Source: Puccinia triticina (Eukaryota > Basidiomycota > Pucciniomycetes > Pucciniales > Pucciniaceae). From it: a stretch of DNA of 64,000 nucleotides. The stretch covers positions 372,001 to 436,000 of the forward strand of contig NC_070572.1 of assembly GCF_026914185.1 (NCBI RefSeq), given 5' to 3'. The notes beneath the pieces are model-generated. The model was not told the DNA's origin, did not search any database, and saw only the letters and a program-made list of their open reading frames with translations. Of this stretch, positions 36,461-46,975 are shown piece after piece; the stretch's first letter is position 1; each line of letters starts with the position of its first letter. Position numbers and translations under genes: made by a program.

Positions 36461-36965
36461 TTACTTGGTTTTTGTACTTTTCAATATGCTTTTCAATAAT
36501 ACATTACAACGTATATAGTACTATAGAACTACACTGGTTGTGGGGGGACCCTAATACGTGTTGTGCCGGTCCTCTTGCCCGGTGCATCACGGGGCTTGGT
36601 GTGGTGGACGGTGTGGGGGCGCTTTCTGGGAACACCGTCGGGAGGTGGTGAAATTGCCGGCTTGGCAACGGCAAATTATTCTGGACGGGGCTTTGGGGTG
36701 TGTTGTGTGGAAGACTGGCATTGCCCCGTCGCGGGACGCCAATATTATGTCCGGGCTAATTGGGACCAATATTTGCCGTAGCTGCGGCCCGTCAATGTCG
36801 AAATTCGGCCTGGGGCCGTTTGACGGCGAACTTGGAAATTTATGCGCCTGTGGTGTAGTTTTTGCTGCCGCTTAGAATGTGCTCGAACTCAGGTTTCATT
36901 TCTTCATGTGACATGTGACAGACATTTCATCTAACAGTTCTAGCCCAGTTTTTGGTGTACAGGGT

Positions 36966-37030
36966 ATCTGTGGGAATACCTCAATGGTAAAGCAACCCAG
37001 CATGCATTGGGGAGATGTGAGTTTGATCAC
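36966..37030 (+). ncRNA. tRNA-like / SINE-head-like sequence, copy 2
   Basis: Shares AGCAACCCAGCATGCATTGG and neighbouring positions with the copy at 28129-28213. Its B-box is degraded (GAGTTTGATCAC). Followed by purine-rich sequence to about 37280 with nothing else recognisable. Confidence 0.35.
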
Positions 37031-37284
37031 AGAAAGAGTGACAGATTCATTTACATGGGTAGAGAGAAGAAGAGAGAAGAAGAGGTATATTACGCTAAGT
37101 AGAATTATAAGGGACGGACAAGAAATTAAGTACTTAAAACAGACAAGATGAAAGATAGATAGTGGATAACAACTGAAGGGGAGAATAAAACAAGCATTAA
37201 GTTGATAAATTAAGTTGAGTAACCAAGATAAAGGTTAGAAGTAAAAGATCGCGAAAAAGGTAAGGAAGGTGCGAGGAGAGGGGG

Positions 37285-40200
37285 TCAGAAGAAGAAGACA
37301 AAGGGCAATACAAGCCCGACAATCTGAGCCAAGAGCCGAAGCAGTGCAGGGTAAAGGAAGCTGGCAACAGTAGGCGCAGAGCTAGTGAAGATGTTACTAC
37401 CGTTACGAGAATAACCTTGGCCGAGCGGAGTTGAGGAACGGTCGACAGGGGCGGGTGGGGGTGGGAGAACGGCGGACGAGTTGGGGCCGCTCGGGCTGCT
37501 GGGATTGGCGTATCTCATCGGCTGCGAGATCGGGATCTGGGGCGGTTCGGGGGCGGTCGGCGTTGGATCGGTGGTAACCGTGCTGTTGCTACTGGTGGTC
37601 GAATTACTGTGCCGGTAAGCATAATAAATGAAAACATGAGAGGTGGTAAAAGGTTGATTAGCTGCTTGGTATCGAGGCCATGAATGGCCTGGCATCTTGA
37701 GAGCTTATCGGTATCTTTTTTTCCACTTAGTTTTGCGGTTTATATCAGGTGCTTGAGAGAAAAAAATTCCTTTCGGTGTCTCTTTTTTCCACTTTTTTTT
37801 GCTTTCTCCATGAAGAAGACTATCAGGGAAAAAGAAGAGAAAGCATAGAAGAAGAAAATTGAAAAAGAAGGATTGGAAATTGCAACCAACGATGTCTTTG
37901 ATGTACCTAAGGTCATTATTCTATCTACATTCTTGTATGTATGGGATGTACTTTTGCTGCAATAAGTTGAAACATGTGATGTTTTAAAATAGAGTACGAC
38001 TTGAGGGATGACTTGGATAAACATGATTCTGAATATACCATCCACTGGCAGGCTAATTTACATGAAAAGACGAGGGCTATGTGAAGAGATGGAGAACGAT
38101 TCGGGCATGTATTATTTTGGTTCGTGGTGTGATTTTCCACACTGGTTCGTGTATGATAAATTCAAAAGGGGAAACAAGGGATAGTTGGACGAAATAAGGG
38201 CCAAAGAAACTTGTATTCTTACTTAGTTGTCGGGTTGGTAATGGCTTGCGAGTTCACAATGACTGGGGTCGAGCTGGAGTCAATATACTTTTCTGGGTCA
38301 TTTGGGTCGTTAGCTTGAATGACAAAAACTAGAAATTAAAGGCAACAAATTTGACAAAAACCCCGGGTCAGTGATTTTCAGGAGCGGATAACATAGTGAA
38401 GAAAGAGCTCAACGATAATTTCCGTTCGCGATGTGATCAGGACACATTAAAGTATCGTCTACTCTCTGGTCATTACTAGTCGTCCCGAGGACATATTCTT
38501 TGTGGACTAACGAGGAAGCCATGGGCTTGAGTAAGAATCTCAACATCGTGGAAAGAGGAGCGGTCTGGAAGAATAAGTTTGAAATGAAATCCATCCTCAG
38601 CTCGAGAAGCCCCCTCTTGTCAAAATGAGAAGTGTCAAGAATTTAGCTAGTAACAGACGTTCTTGGTCATCTTCACGTTAAAAGCCTTCCCTGGGACCAC
38701 GTTTTGCCAAGACGTGGGTTCAACCAACACCGAAACTTGAGCTGCTTGGTAAGAATCGGCGGTTTCTAATGACCTTCTGACGACTTGATTCGCCTGCTGG
38801 CTATCGAGATCGGGGCCGAACCCTCTTGGGTTAGCCAAGGAGATGATGACTTGGTCGACATCTTCAAAAGAGTTGGGCTTAGAGTTCGAACTCTTTTGAG
38901 CCACGAACACTGGATTTGGCGAAGGTACACGGATCTGTCAGTTGTAATTCTTGCTCCATATGTCTCTGGGATGGTACTAAACTGTATGTGCCTGGAGTAA
39001 CGCTGGACGGGATCTGACACATGGTCTGAGCTACGTTCTTCTTGATCTCACAGTTGCCCACTTGAAGGTCGCTTCTTCCGTCATCAAAGCGCACGAGGAA
39101 CTTGACGTGCTCTGCGTTAATCTTGATGTATTTTTAGAAAGTGAATATGACTTCAACAATTAAGACGACTTCACATGACAAAAGAGGAGTAAAGTTAATG
39201 CTCACTCCATTCAAAAGTCGGCATTCGAAGATCTTCCCCCCTGATATGTATTGGTTGTAGACCGGCATGACCAGTTGGGATGAGCTCGCCGGGGTTTTCG
39301 TAGGGATCAGAGGAGATTGAGACGGCATCAACAACCTATGTGAATGGGAAACAATGACGGAGGTAGAAATGACGTCCAAAAACCTCTGGGGTTTCTTGAT
39401 TGAGTTCACAAGTGCAACAATATCTATAAAGAAGAAGAAGAGCTTCAGCATAGGAATGAGGGAATGAATAGCATGGCTGAAGAACTGACTATAAGTATCA
39501 TAGCGAAGATTTGTCGGACAAGTAGCTTTAAGCGTCGCGACCCCCTTGACAAATTTTGCCGACCCCAAATATTGTTCATACCCGCCGAAAGAACGAAGGA
39601 CGAATCGAACGGTCTCGGAAGTAGCATGCTGAAAGGAAATGGAAGGGTCGGCAAAGGTGTGAAGAGTTTAACGAGGAAAACTATTGTTTCCCAACTCACG
39701 CGGTCTTGGATCTTACACAAAAAAGTTGAGCCACTTGGGACTTCTTGGTTGGAGACAGGTTCAAGCATGTTTGGCGACTCCCAACCTCGCCTATTTTCGA
39801 GCTTTTTGGGAACAGCAGATCGGTCCTGGGGGAGCTTTCCAGAAACAATGACCGGTAAGTGCGGGTGGAGTTTCTTTTCGACGGGTTTCATTATGCCGCC
39901 CCAGCTGGGCAACCGTGTTGTGTCTTTCGTGAGCAGTTCTCGAGATTCTAGTTTCCTAGGCGGCCTGATCTGTTCCACTCGGATTTGGACCGAGCCGACA
40001 TCCTTGATGTTCTCTGCTGAGTACACTTCCTGAGCGACCAGTTCTTTGAAAAGTTAAAGATTCCAACATAAATAGAACATCAAAGCGAGTGGAATTAAGC
40101 TCGATCGTTGAAGGAACGATCAATCATTAGAAAGATATGGACGCAGGACGCAACTGTAAGTCCCATTGGCAATGGCCATGGGGATAAAAACTCGGGCATT

Positions 40201-41856
40201 GCAGGCGGTCACATTGTGAAACAGGTGTTCAGATTGAGCGTTTCGGCTGAACAAGAGTAACTCTTTCTGTTTGGGGGTCGTGCTGATGGGCCTTAGCAGG
40301 AACCTCATTTTGTCACTTTTTCGGTCCTTTGGATGACTCAAGATTTATATCAATTGAAAGTTACACAAACATGTCTGGTATATCTTAAATGTTGCTTGTG
40401 AGGCTTACAGCATTGATGAAGGAAATGTTAAGGTGATGGCCGGTCGTGATCTTTTGATTTTCGGTAGGCGAGATGAATGTGGGATTGGCACGTTTGTGAA
40501 TTGCTGAGCTGCTCTCGGACCTCATCTTAAGCGAGGCTTGACTGGTGGCTAGTTGAACTTCTTCTTCCATTTCTTGGTCAATGTCTGAAGGTTCCTGCTC
40601 TGGCACGGCGGAGTCTTCAGCAACAATTTGAACCTGAATCGTCGCAACACTTTGAAAGCGGTTGGGACTGTGTGGATACAGTTCTTCCGCCACCAACGCT
40701 GTGGAGCAATAGGATGGTCAATCTCGAGTAGAAAAGAGATCTAGCTGGCAGAAGAACTCAACAGTATGTTCCAGGTTGTGTTTCTGTGGGAGAGGTGACA
40801 TTGACCACGATGGCGACCCCATCAAATTTATAAAGTCCTTCTTCAGATGCATTAGGTCCGACAAGAACAAGCTCTTGAGCCCCTGAGACTGTGGACCCAA
40901 CGACCGGCTTCAATACAAATCTAGCTTGAGTGACACTGGGATCCAATTGCTACATGAAGGCATCATTTAGATCAAAAGGTAAGGAAATGCTATTCTCAGC
41001 ATCTTAATTTTAATGATAGAACCGACGGCGAGAAGAAGTAAAAAAAGCGGATTGATTGGAGAGATGCTACACGTACCCCATCCAAGAAGCGAATTGGGAT
41101 AGCAGAGCCAGCTTTGACAGATTGATTTATGAGAGGGGTGACGAATTTGGGGGGATGGGGTGCGCGCTTTTGAAGCGCCGAACTGGGGCCGGCCGGGTGT
41201 GGGCCAGGGCTAATTCTTCTCTGGTTTTCTTCTACTTGGTTCCTGAACGGGGCAAATTCCATTTGGTTTGCACGGGCATGGCCGACAAAAATCGTGCAAA
41301 TGACCACATCAGTGTTGAAGTCGTCTGAGCCGAACGGCCCGTCGTTCTCGGAAACCACGAAATCTACGCGAACGTCACAGTTTTCAGAATAGGCGCATCT
41401 GAGGACGTCGCGATGAAGGTACGTAAAAGATCTAAAGCTTACCGTATGTGCCATCGGCCACCCAGCTTGGCAAGGTGATGTGGTAGTTGATCCGCCCGTT
41501 ACTTTTTAAAGAAGCTTTGCTGATGAGATAGACCCCCGTGTAATTTGAAAGGGAGAATCGAGCCTCTGTCGCAGAAGCACCCTAAGTAAAAAAAAAGTCG
41601 ACAAAATTGGACGAGTCAATGAGGGACGCATGACCATATTTAGTTTTTAGCGAAAGCTTATTACCGGGTCCGTAAAGCTGATGGGAAATTTTTGGCCTCG
41701 ATAGAACCTTTGTCCCGATAATGGGGAGGCGAGTGTCGCGTAAAGTGGGGAGACATCCTGAGCCGCGACTCTTCGATACTCAGGTGGTGCAGGACGACCC
41801 TGGAAAAGCTGGGCCAAGAGAATCAGGAGACAGGCTGATAATGATAAGTTTCTCAT
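37285..41856 (-). CDS. Modular secreted GPI-anchored surface protein with six Kre9/Ig-like repeats (978 aa)
   Basis: Fourteen exons joined by hand, all in frame (2937 nt with stop): 41856-41665, 41581-41443, 41363-41077, 40949-40763, 40698-40409, 40326-40155, 40043-39700, 39628-39490, 39423-39206, 39121-38983, 38909-38659, 38564-38414, 38328-38223, 37606-37285. It opens with a signal peptide (MRNLSLSACLLILLAQLFQG). Six modules follow. Each first half has the pattern P-x(4-6)-NQ-x(3)-x-G-x(3)-I-x-F-x-DG (examples: FVTPLINQSVKAGSAIPIRF, FISPTENQKITTGHHLNISF). Each second half carries ARF-x-L and ends in a GTY-like word. It ends with an Asn/Ser/Thr/Pro-rich stalk and a hydrophobic tail after NIFTSSA, typical of GPI attachment. 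The pattern resembles the Kre9/Knh1-type Ig-like domain of fungal wall proteins. Likely location is the plasma membrane or cell wall, with a possible wall-assembly or adhesion role. The splice model is well supported; the function is inference. Confidence 0.75.
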
Positions 41857-42289
41857 TATGGGAGGTGAGACAACAGGGGATTATTGGTTGGTACGGGGTC
41901 TCGGCGAAGCAGGCTTTTTCTTAAGGAAGAAAAAAAAACTTCTTCTGGATGGAAAAAAAGAAGGGAACTGGACGATCAGAGTTACTCAGCAATTTGCATG
42001 TGTGTCTTTTTTATCTATAAGTGCGTCACCAGTTGGCAAACAATCTAATGCTCCACGGCGCTCTAATATTTGCAGCCAAGGAGTCAAGGACGATCAAGTG
42101 AGCAGTGCGTCTTGGGACTTTTAGGCTTCAGGAGAAGGGAAGAGCTCGCAAAGATGGATTGGGTTGGAGACTATTCTAGTTTTGGATGTTCACTGGATGG
42201 GATGCTGGAGGGTAAGGAGCTGTATATAAAATCCGGAGGGTGCGCCGTATGGAGGTTACCAAAGAAGAGCCCTCGAGGCGATCGAATAG

Positions 42290-43580
42290 CGGAGGGCCTG
42301 AGCGGGGCCATAAAGATTAATCACTCACTCATGCAGCGGCCTGGCTATCGACAGTCATCGTGCGATCACTGGCAAGAGTGCGTCCTTTACTTTCTGCGAT
42401 GGATGATACCTCCAACCAATCGGCCTCCATCGCCGCAAGTCTCCATATCAGCATGGAGAAGCTCTCAAGATTCACCGAGCCTGCAGTGCTTGCTAGTCTA
42501 TGGCTTTGGATCTCCTCAGCCTTCAGGTGGTATCTTCGGCCGACTGTTCCCTGGGCCACTCGGACGCCAATCGGCCTCACATCCACTCGAACTTGCCTTC
42601 CCACCAGTCACACTGTGACCCCACCATCCGCCGCTACACGGGATATAGTGAACTGCGTTGTTTGTCGGAAGACCCAATAACTCTCTTCGGCCGGCTGGCT
42701 CCACCGGTTCGCTGCCGTATCCAAAAAAGCTCAAGCTTCCTCCCGATCACTTGGAACCTCCGTGAGCGTAACCATTCTTCTTAGAGATCGACTCATAACT
42801 GGCTCAATATTTTCAAAACATGGTTCGGATTGATAGGAATAACCACCACATCATCATAGAGCGCTACTCCTATGAGTACTGTGCACGATGTCGTGCCATC
42901 TTCAACAGGAACGACATGATGTGAGCGGGGCCGCAGTAAACTTTGGGTCGTTTGGAATATCATCATCATCTCTTCGGTGATTTCTCTGCTCAAATCCTCC
43001 ACTTCGGTCATTCTCAATTCCAATCTTTTGTATCCATCCGGCTCCCCATCACCAGAATCGCATTCCCAAGAATGAAATACATACTTGTGAAATATCTGTC
43101 GCAAATACTGACAAAAACAACCATCCGGCATTCAGAACTTTAGTAAGCCAGTCCTGAGCAGTCACAATTGTCAAGCGGAGAAAACGCAGATCTTTGCTAA
43201 TAAGTCGTCCCTCTGCAAATACGTCATGCCTTGAGCTTCTTCACCTTGGCGATTGGTTAATCCACCTAAACACACACACACACTTTTCAGGAGAGCTTTG
43301 CGTTTCTTCTTCGTCGGCATCTCCATCGCCATTATCATACCACTTTCGTTTTCGTCATCTTCGTTACCATCATCATCATGTGCCTTGACCCATGTCCATA
43401 CGGGTCCTCGGGCTCTCAGGTTGGAAGAGCGGGAGTTCTATAAGCATGAGTCCCTGAGTAATATACAGGTATAAACTGAGTGGCACGAAGCCCCTCAGCG
43501 ATACAAATAAGGCATCGAATCCCGCGGCTATCGGCACAATGACACCCACTAGTCCCACCGGGAGGATCGCAAGCCAAGTA
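42290..43580 (-). CDS. Unresolved minus-strand coding signal, possible host gene or remnant
   Basis: Several segments look coding but I could not join them. 42793-43131 reads ECDSGDGEPDGYKRLELRM and continues through an acidic helical stretch to a stop. 43160-43190 reads LRFLRLTIVTAQDWL, which resembles the first strands of a C2 domain. 43500-43580 has either a hydrophobic frame (LAILPVGLVGVIVPIAAG) or a Cys-rich alternative frame. 42300-42620 reads NRWSQPAEESYWVF and then, after a stop, a continuation. It may be a broken gene or several short exons. No function is claimed. Confidence 0.25.
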
Positions 43581-43648
43581 TTGGTTAGGAATATTCTCTG
43601 ATCATAATTATGGTGTTCAAAATTTAGGGTGTTCAAAGTTGACATTCA

Positions 43649-46640
43649 TCTAAGTTTATTAAAACCACAGATTCACCAAAAAAAAATTCAAGGGTTTCCC
43701 CTATACCCAAGCAATCACAAAAAACAAAAAAAGAAACAAGCTAAACCAACAAATAAACATAAAATACCACTTATAATAGACTAATATACAAGAGAAGCAA
43801 TAGATTTAACGAACTCCCAGCCTGTGACATGCCACAGGTGAAAAGAGACCGGTGTTAACCCGCTCAGCCTGGCGCAAGTGCGTGGGGCAAAAGTCGGGGC
43901 TGGAAACCCTTCAGCCAATTGCAAGTGCAATTGGGGAGGGGGAGGATCACCACCAGTGCTCTGCAAATGCAGGAGCAGGGTGGATCACCTGGGGCATAAA
44001 CCTCGGTGCAGGAGAAGCCCCCTTTTATATTCAAGCAGTCTGATTTCAGTGACTACGCCACTGTGAGCGTTGCAAGGTGATGGTTGCAATGATACATACA
44101 GCAATTCCAAACTCGGGCTTGCTTGTATCCATAGCCACTGTCACTACTCCTGAAGCCTACCAACCCAAGCCACGGCAATGCACAAGTCAAGGAGCCAATG
44201 ACGGCCGGGAAGGTGCAGCTGACCAAACTGTTTCTCTTCTGACTTCAAGTTCCAGGAACTCGGCATGCTGATCACCTCATCTACAGTCGGGCCAACAAAG
44301 TGCTTACGGATACCAGCCCGACCGGCCCCAGAGATTTTATTCGGGCTGGAATATGTTCACCAGCTGGCCGAGAGGTCTTCCTCTTGGTGGGCTGGTATAC
44401 ATACACCAGCTCGCCAAGAGGGATTCCTCTCGGCGGGCTGGTATACACACACCAGCTCGCCGAGAGGGCTTCCTCTCGGCGGGCTGGTATACATACACCA
44501 GCTCGCCAAGAGGGATTCCTCTCGGCGGGCTGGTATACACACACCAGCTCGCCGAGAGGGCTTCCTCTCGGCGGGCTGGAATACATACACCAACTCGCCG
44601 AGAGGGCTTCCTCTCGGCGGGCTGGAATAAGATCACCGGCTCGCCGAGAGGGCTTCCTCTCGGCGGGCTGGTATACACACACCAGCTCGCCGAGAGGGCT
44701 TCCTCTCGGCGGGCTGGAATACATACACCAACTCGCCGAGAGGGCTTCCTCTCGGCGGGCTGGAATAAGATCACCGGCTCGCCGAGAGGGCTTCCTCTCG
44801 GCGGGCTGGTATACACACACCAGCTCGCCGAGAGGGCTTCCTCTCGGCGGGCTGGAACAAGTTCACCGGCTCGCCGAGAGGGCTTCCTCTCGGCGGGCTG
44901 GAACAAGTTCACCGGCTCGCCGAGAGGGCTTCCTCTCGGCGGGCTGGTATACATACACCAACTCGCCGAGAGGGCTTCCTCTCGGCGGGCTGGTATACAT
45001 ACACCAACTCGCCGAGAGGGCTTCCTCTCGGCGGGCTGGTATACACACACCAGCTCGCCGAGAGGGCTTCCTCTCGGCGGGCTGGAATACATACACCAAC
45101 TCGCCGAGAGGGCTTCCTCTCGGCGGGCTGGAATAAGTTCACCGGCTCGCCGAGAGGGCTTCCTCTCGGCGGGCTGGTATACATACACCAACTCGCCGAG
45201 AGGGCTTCCTCTCGGCGGGCTGGAATAAGTTCACCGGCTCGCCGAGAGGGCTTCCTCTCGGCGGGCTGGTATACATACACCAACTCGCCGAGAGGGCTTC
45301 CTCTCGGCGGGCTGGAATAAGTTCACTGGCTCGCCGAGAGGGCTTCCCCTCGGCGGGCTGGTATGCATACACCAGCTCGCCAAGAGGGCTTCTTCTCGGC
45401 AGGCTGGAATAAGTTCACCCGCTTGCCGAGAGGGCTTCCTTTCGGCGGGCTGGAATACATAAACTAGCTCGCCGAGAGGGCTTCCTCTCTGCTGGCCGCA
45501 ATACGTTCACCAGCTCGCCGAGAGGGCTTCCTCTTGGCGAGCTGGAATAAGTTCACGGCTTGCCAAGAGGGCTTCCTCTCGGCGGGCTGGTATACACCAG
45601 CTTGCCGACAGGGCTTCCTCTCGGCGGGCTGGTATACGCTCACCAGCTCGCCGAGAGGAAGCCCTCTTGGCGGGCTGGGATACATTCACCAGCTCGCCGA
45701 GAGGGCTTCCTCTCGGCGGGCTGGAATAAGTTTACCATCTCGCCAAGAGGGCTTCCCCTCGGCGGGCTGGTATACATATATCAGCTCGCTAGAGCCTACT
45801 TGGCAGCAAAAAATATCCGCACCCGCGGGTATTTGCCGCAGGTACCCGGGTACCTGCTTTCTGCCACCTCAACAGGTGCGGGTGCGGGTGCGGGTGTTGA
45901 GAATCCCGGGTTTTCATGGAGAGGTACCCGCACCTGTGGCGGGTACCCGGGTACCAAGTGACATCTTTAGTGTGGGGGTATTTCCGAGCCTTTATAATCT
46001 CAGCATTAAAGCATCTTTGTCATCTTTTGGTGAATCTTGAGGATTCAAAATGGACAATATGCCTTCAAGGATGATGTTGCGTGGTTTTACTGAGTGGGAG
46101 ATTCTGGAGTGTTCCCAGATAAACAAAAAAGGAGATTACAAGGTATGTGTATATGGAACTGAGCAGCAATTTCTCTGTTCCTTTTTCATTTTTGTTGGCC
46201 CAGGTGCACGTAGTGTGATGGGTCTAAGAGCCTCTAGAATGTGCTTTAACACAGCCAGCTGTACCAGGTGTTCTTTATGTGCTCTGTTTGCGTAGCGTTA
46301 GCAAAAATCCCACAGAATTTCACTCAAGCCACTATGAGTAAGCAGGATTCCAGTGTCCACTACACTGGACCACATCTGCGCTCCAGTTAGCTGAGCTGGC
46401 CCACTACAAAAAGTGCATGTTAAACTCATTATCATCTTACCCTTGCTGGCCACTCTCAATGTTTATGGTCAGAATCTGAAGTACAACAAGATGGCCCCAT
46501 TTCAAACTGAATTGGATGCCACTGCCACACATGAGTATTGCAAACTTGGAAGGATAAATTATTAGGAATAGGATTTGTGGGTGAAAATTGAATAGGTTGA
46601 ACCCCCAAAAGTGCAGCGGCGAAGCCGCCTTGGACTCTAG
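43649..46640 (+). mobile_element. Helitron-1, non-autonomous (2992 bp)
   Basis: Starts TCTAAGTTTATTAAAACC directly after A43648 and ends CTAG directly before T46641, the A-T target typical of Helitrons. Twelve bases upstream of the end is a short hairpin GCGGC-GAA-GCCGC (46616-46628). There is no target duplication. The first 540 bp match Helitron-2 (54239 onward). No Rep/helicase gene. The interior is dominated by a 46-bp minisatellite and a short GC-rich ACCCGC segment. Confidence 0.8.
44346..45790. repeat. 46-bp minisatellite, about 31 copies, each with a hairpin
   Basis: The unit includes GCCGAGAGGGCTTCCTCTCG and a variable GGTATACATACACCAA part. Each unit contains the inverted repeat CCGAGAGG-GCTT-CCTCTCGG, so a single strand could fold into a row of about 30 stem-loops. 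Variation falls mainly in the linker (ATACATACACCAAC, ATAAGATCACCGGC, ACAAGTTCACCGGC), with alternating types that suggest higher-order units. Because 46 is 3n+1 and stop codons are absent, long open frames appear on both strands; I do not regard them as genes. Confidence 0.95.
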
Positions 46641-46834
46641 TAAAATCATAACACCATAAAATCATAAAATTCTGAGGTGAAAAAAATATGTACACCCAAA
46701 CACTCAAATTAGAGCAACATTTCTAAAATGGTACATATAAAATCATCATTTGAAAGTTTTATGATTTTATGATTTTATGTAATGAAAATTTTATGATTTC
46801 AACTTTGAACACCTTAATTGCATAAGATTTTTTT

Positions 46835-46932
46835 ACATAAAATCATAAACTGCAATTTTGGCTGGGAGATGTCAATTTAAGTTTTATGCACGCTGACATC
46901 TCCCAGCCAAAATTGGCTTTATGATTTTATGT
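46835..46932. repeat. Near-perfect 40-bp-arm hairpin within a MITE-like segment
   Basis: The arms are 46835-46874 and 46894-46932, complementary over about 40 bp except for a small CAG/GC difference, with a 19-base loop. The inner 22 bp are perfect (TTTTGGCTGGGAGATGTCA on one arm). The segment ends in TTTTGAACACC like the neighbouring MITEs. Confidence 0.8.
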
Positions 46933-46975
46933 AAACCATGACATATGCAATTTTGAACACCATAAATGTCTATCA

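Larger units (their letters stand above)
29126..36858. mobile_element. Two-gene DNA transposon (7.7 kb) with divergent genes
   Basis: Ends are CTACACCACGGGCGCA at 29126 and its complement with one mismatch at 36843-36858. The target duplication is unclear (only T residues are shared). Subterminal regions are GC-rich. Inside are a nine-exon minus-strand gene (29705-31725) and a plus-strand transposase (32408-36460) transcribed away from each other. The CTACACCAC end and the protein type suggest the CACTA/Plavaka-like group of basidiomycete elements, but I cannot prove that. Confidence 0.7.
28670..36936 (-). repeat. Solo Copia-type LTR split by a DNA transposon
   Basis: Minus orientation, starting TGTTAGATGAAATGTC at 36936 and ending at 28670 (TGTAGTTTATCG on the plus strand). 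The 5-bp duplication GTTCT flanks it (28665-28669 and 36937-36941). LTR sequence is 28670-29125 and 36859-36936, about 534 bp. It lies 19 bp from the preceding solo LTR. Confidence 0.8.
43624..46815. mobile_element. MITE (same family as 5931-6129) split by Helitron-1
   Basis: The MITE parts are about 43624-43648 (TTAGGGTGTTCAAAGTTGAC...) and 46641-46815 (TAAAATCATAACACC... to TCAACTTTGAACACC). Laid end to end they align with the reverse complement of the uninterrupted copy at 5931-6129 across the junction. This gives an empty-site comparison for the Helitron. Confidence 0.8.

Noticed and set aside
44281..45372. Long open frames of up to about 290 codons on both strands with repeating Arg/Glu/Pro-rich units
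   Set aside because: They arise from the 46-bp minisatellite: the unit lacks stops and 46 = 3n+1 cycles through all frames, so long frames appear on both strands. No promoter, start context or splice evidence.
44346..45790. CRISPR-like regular repeat array
   Set aside because: Units are contiguous with only short, recurring linkers, with no unique spacers, and the context is a eukaryotic Helitron.
45791..45971. A further hAT MITE inside Helitron-1 (right end resembling TAAAGATGTCACTTGG)
   Set aside because: One end resembles the hAT terminus and the interior has the same ACCCGC words, but the putative left end (TAGAGCC) is weak and the flanking 8-mers do not match.
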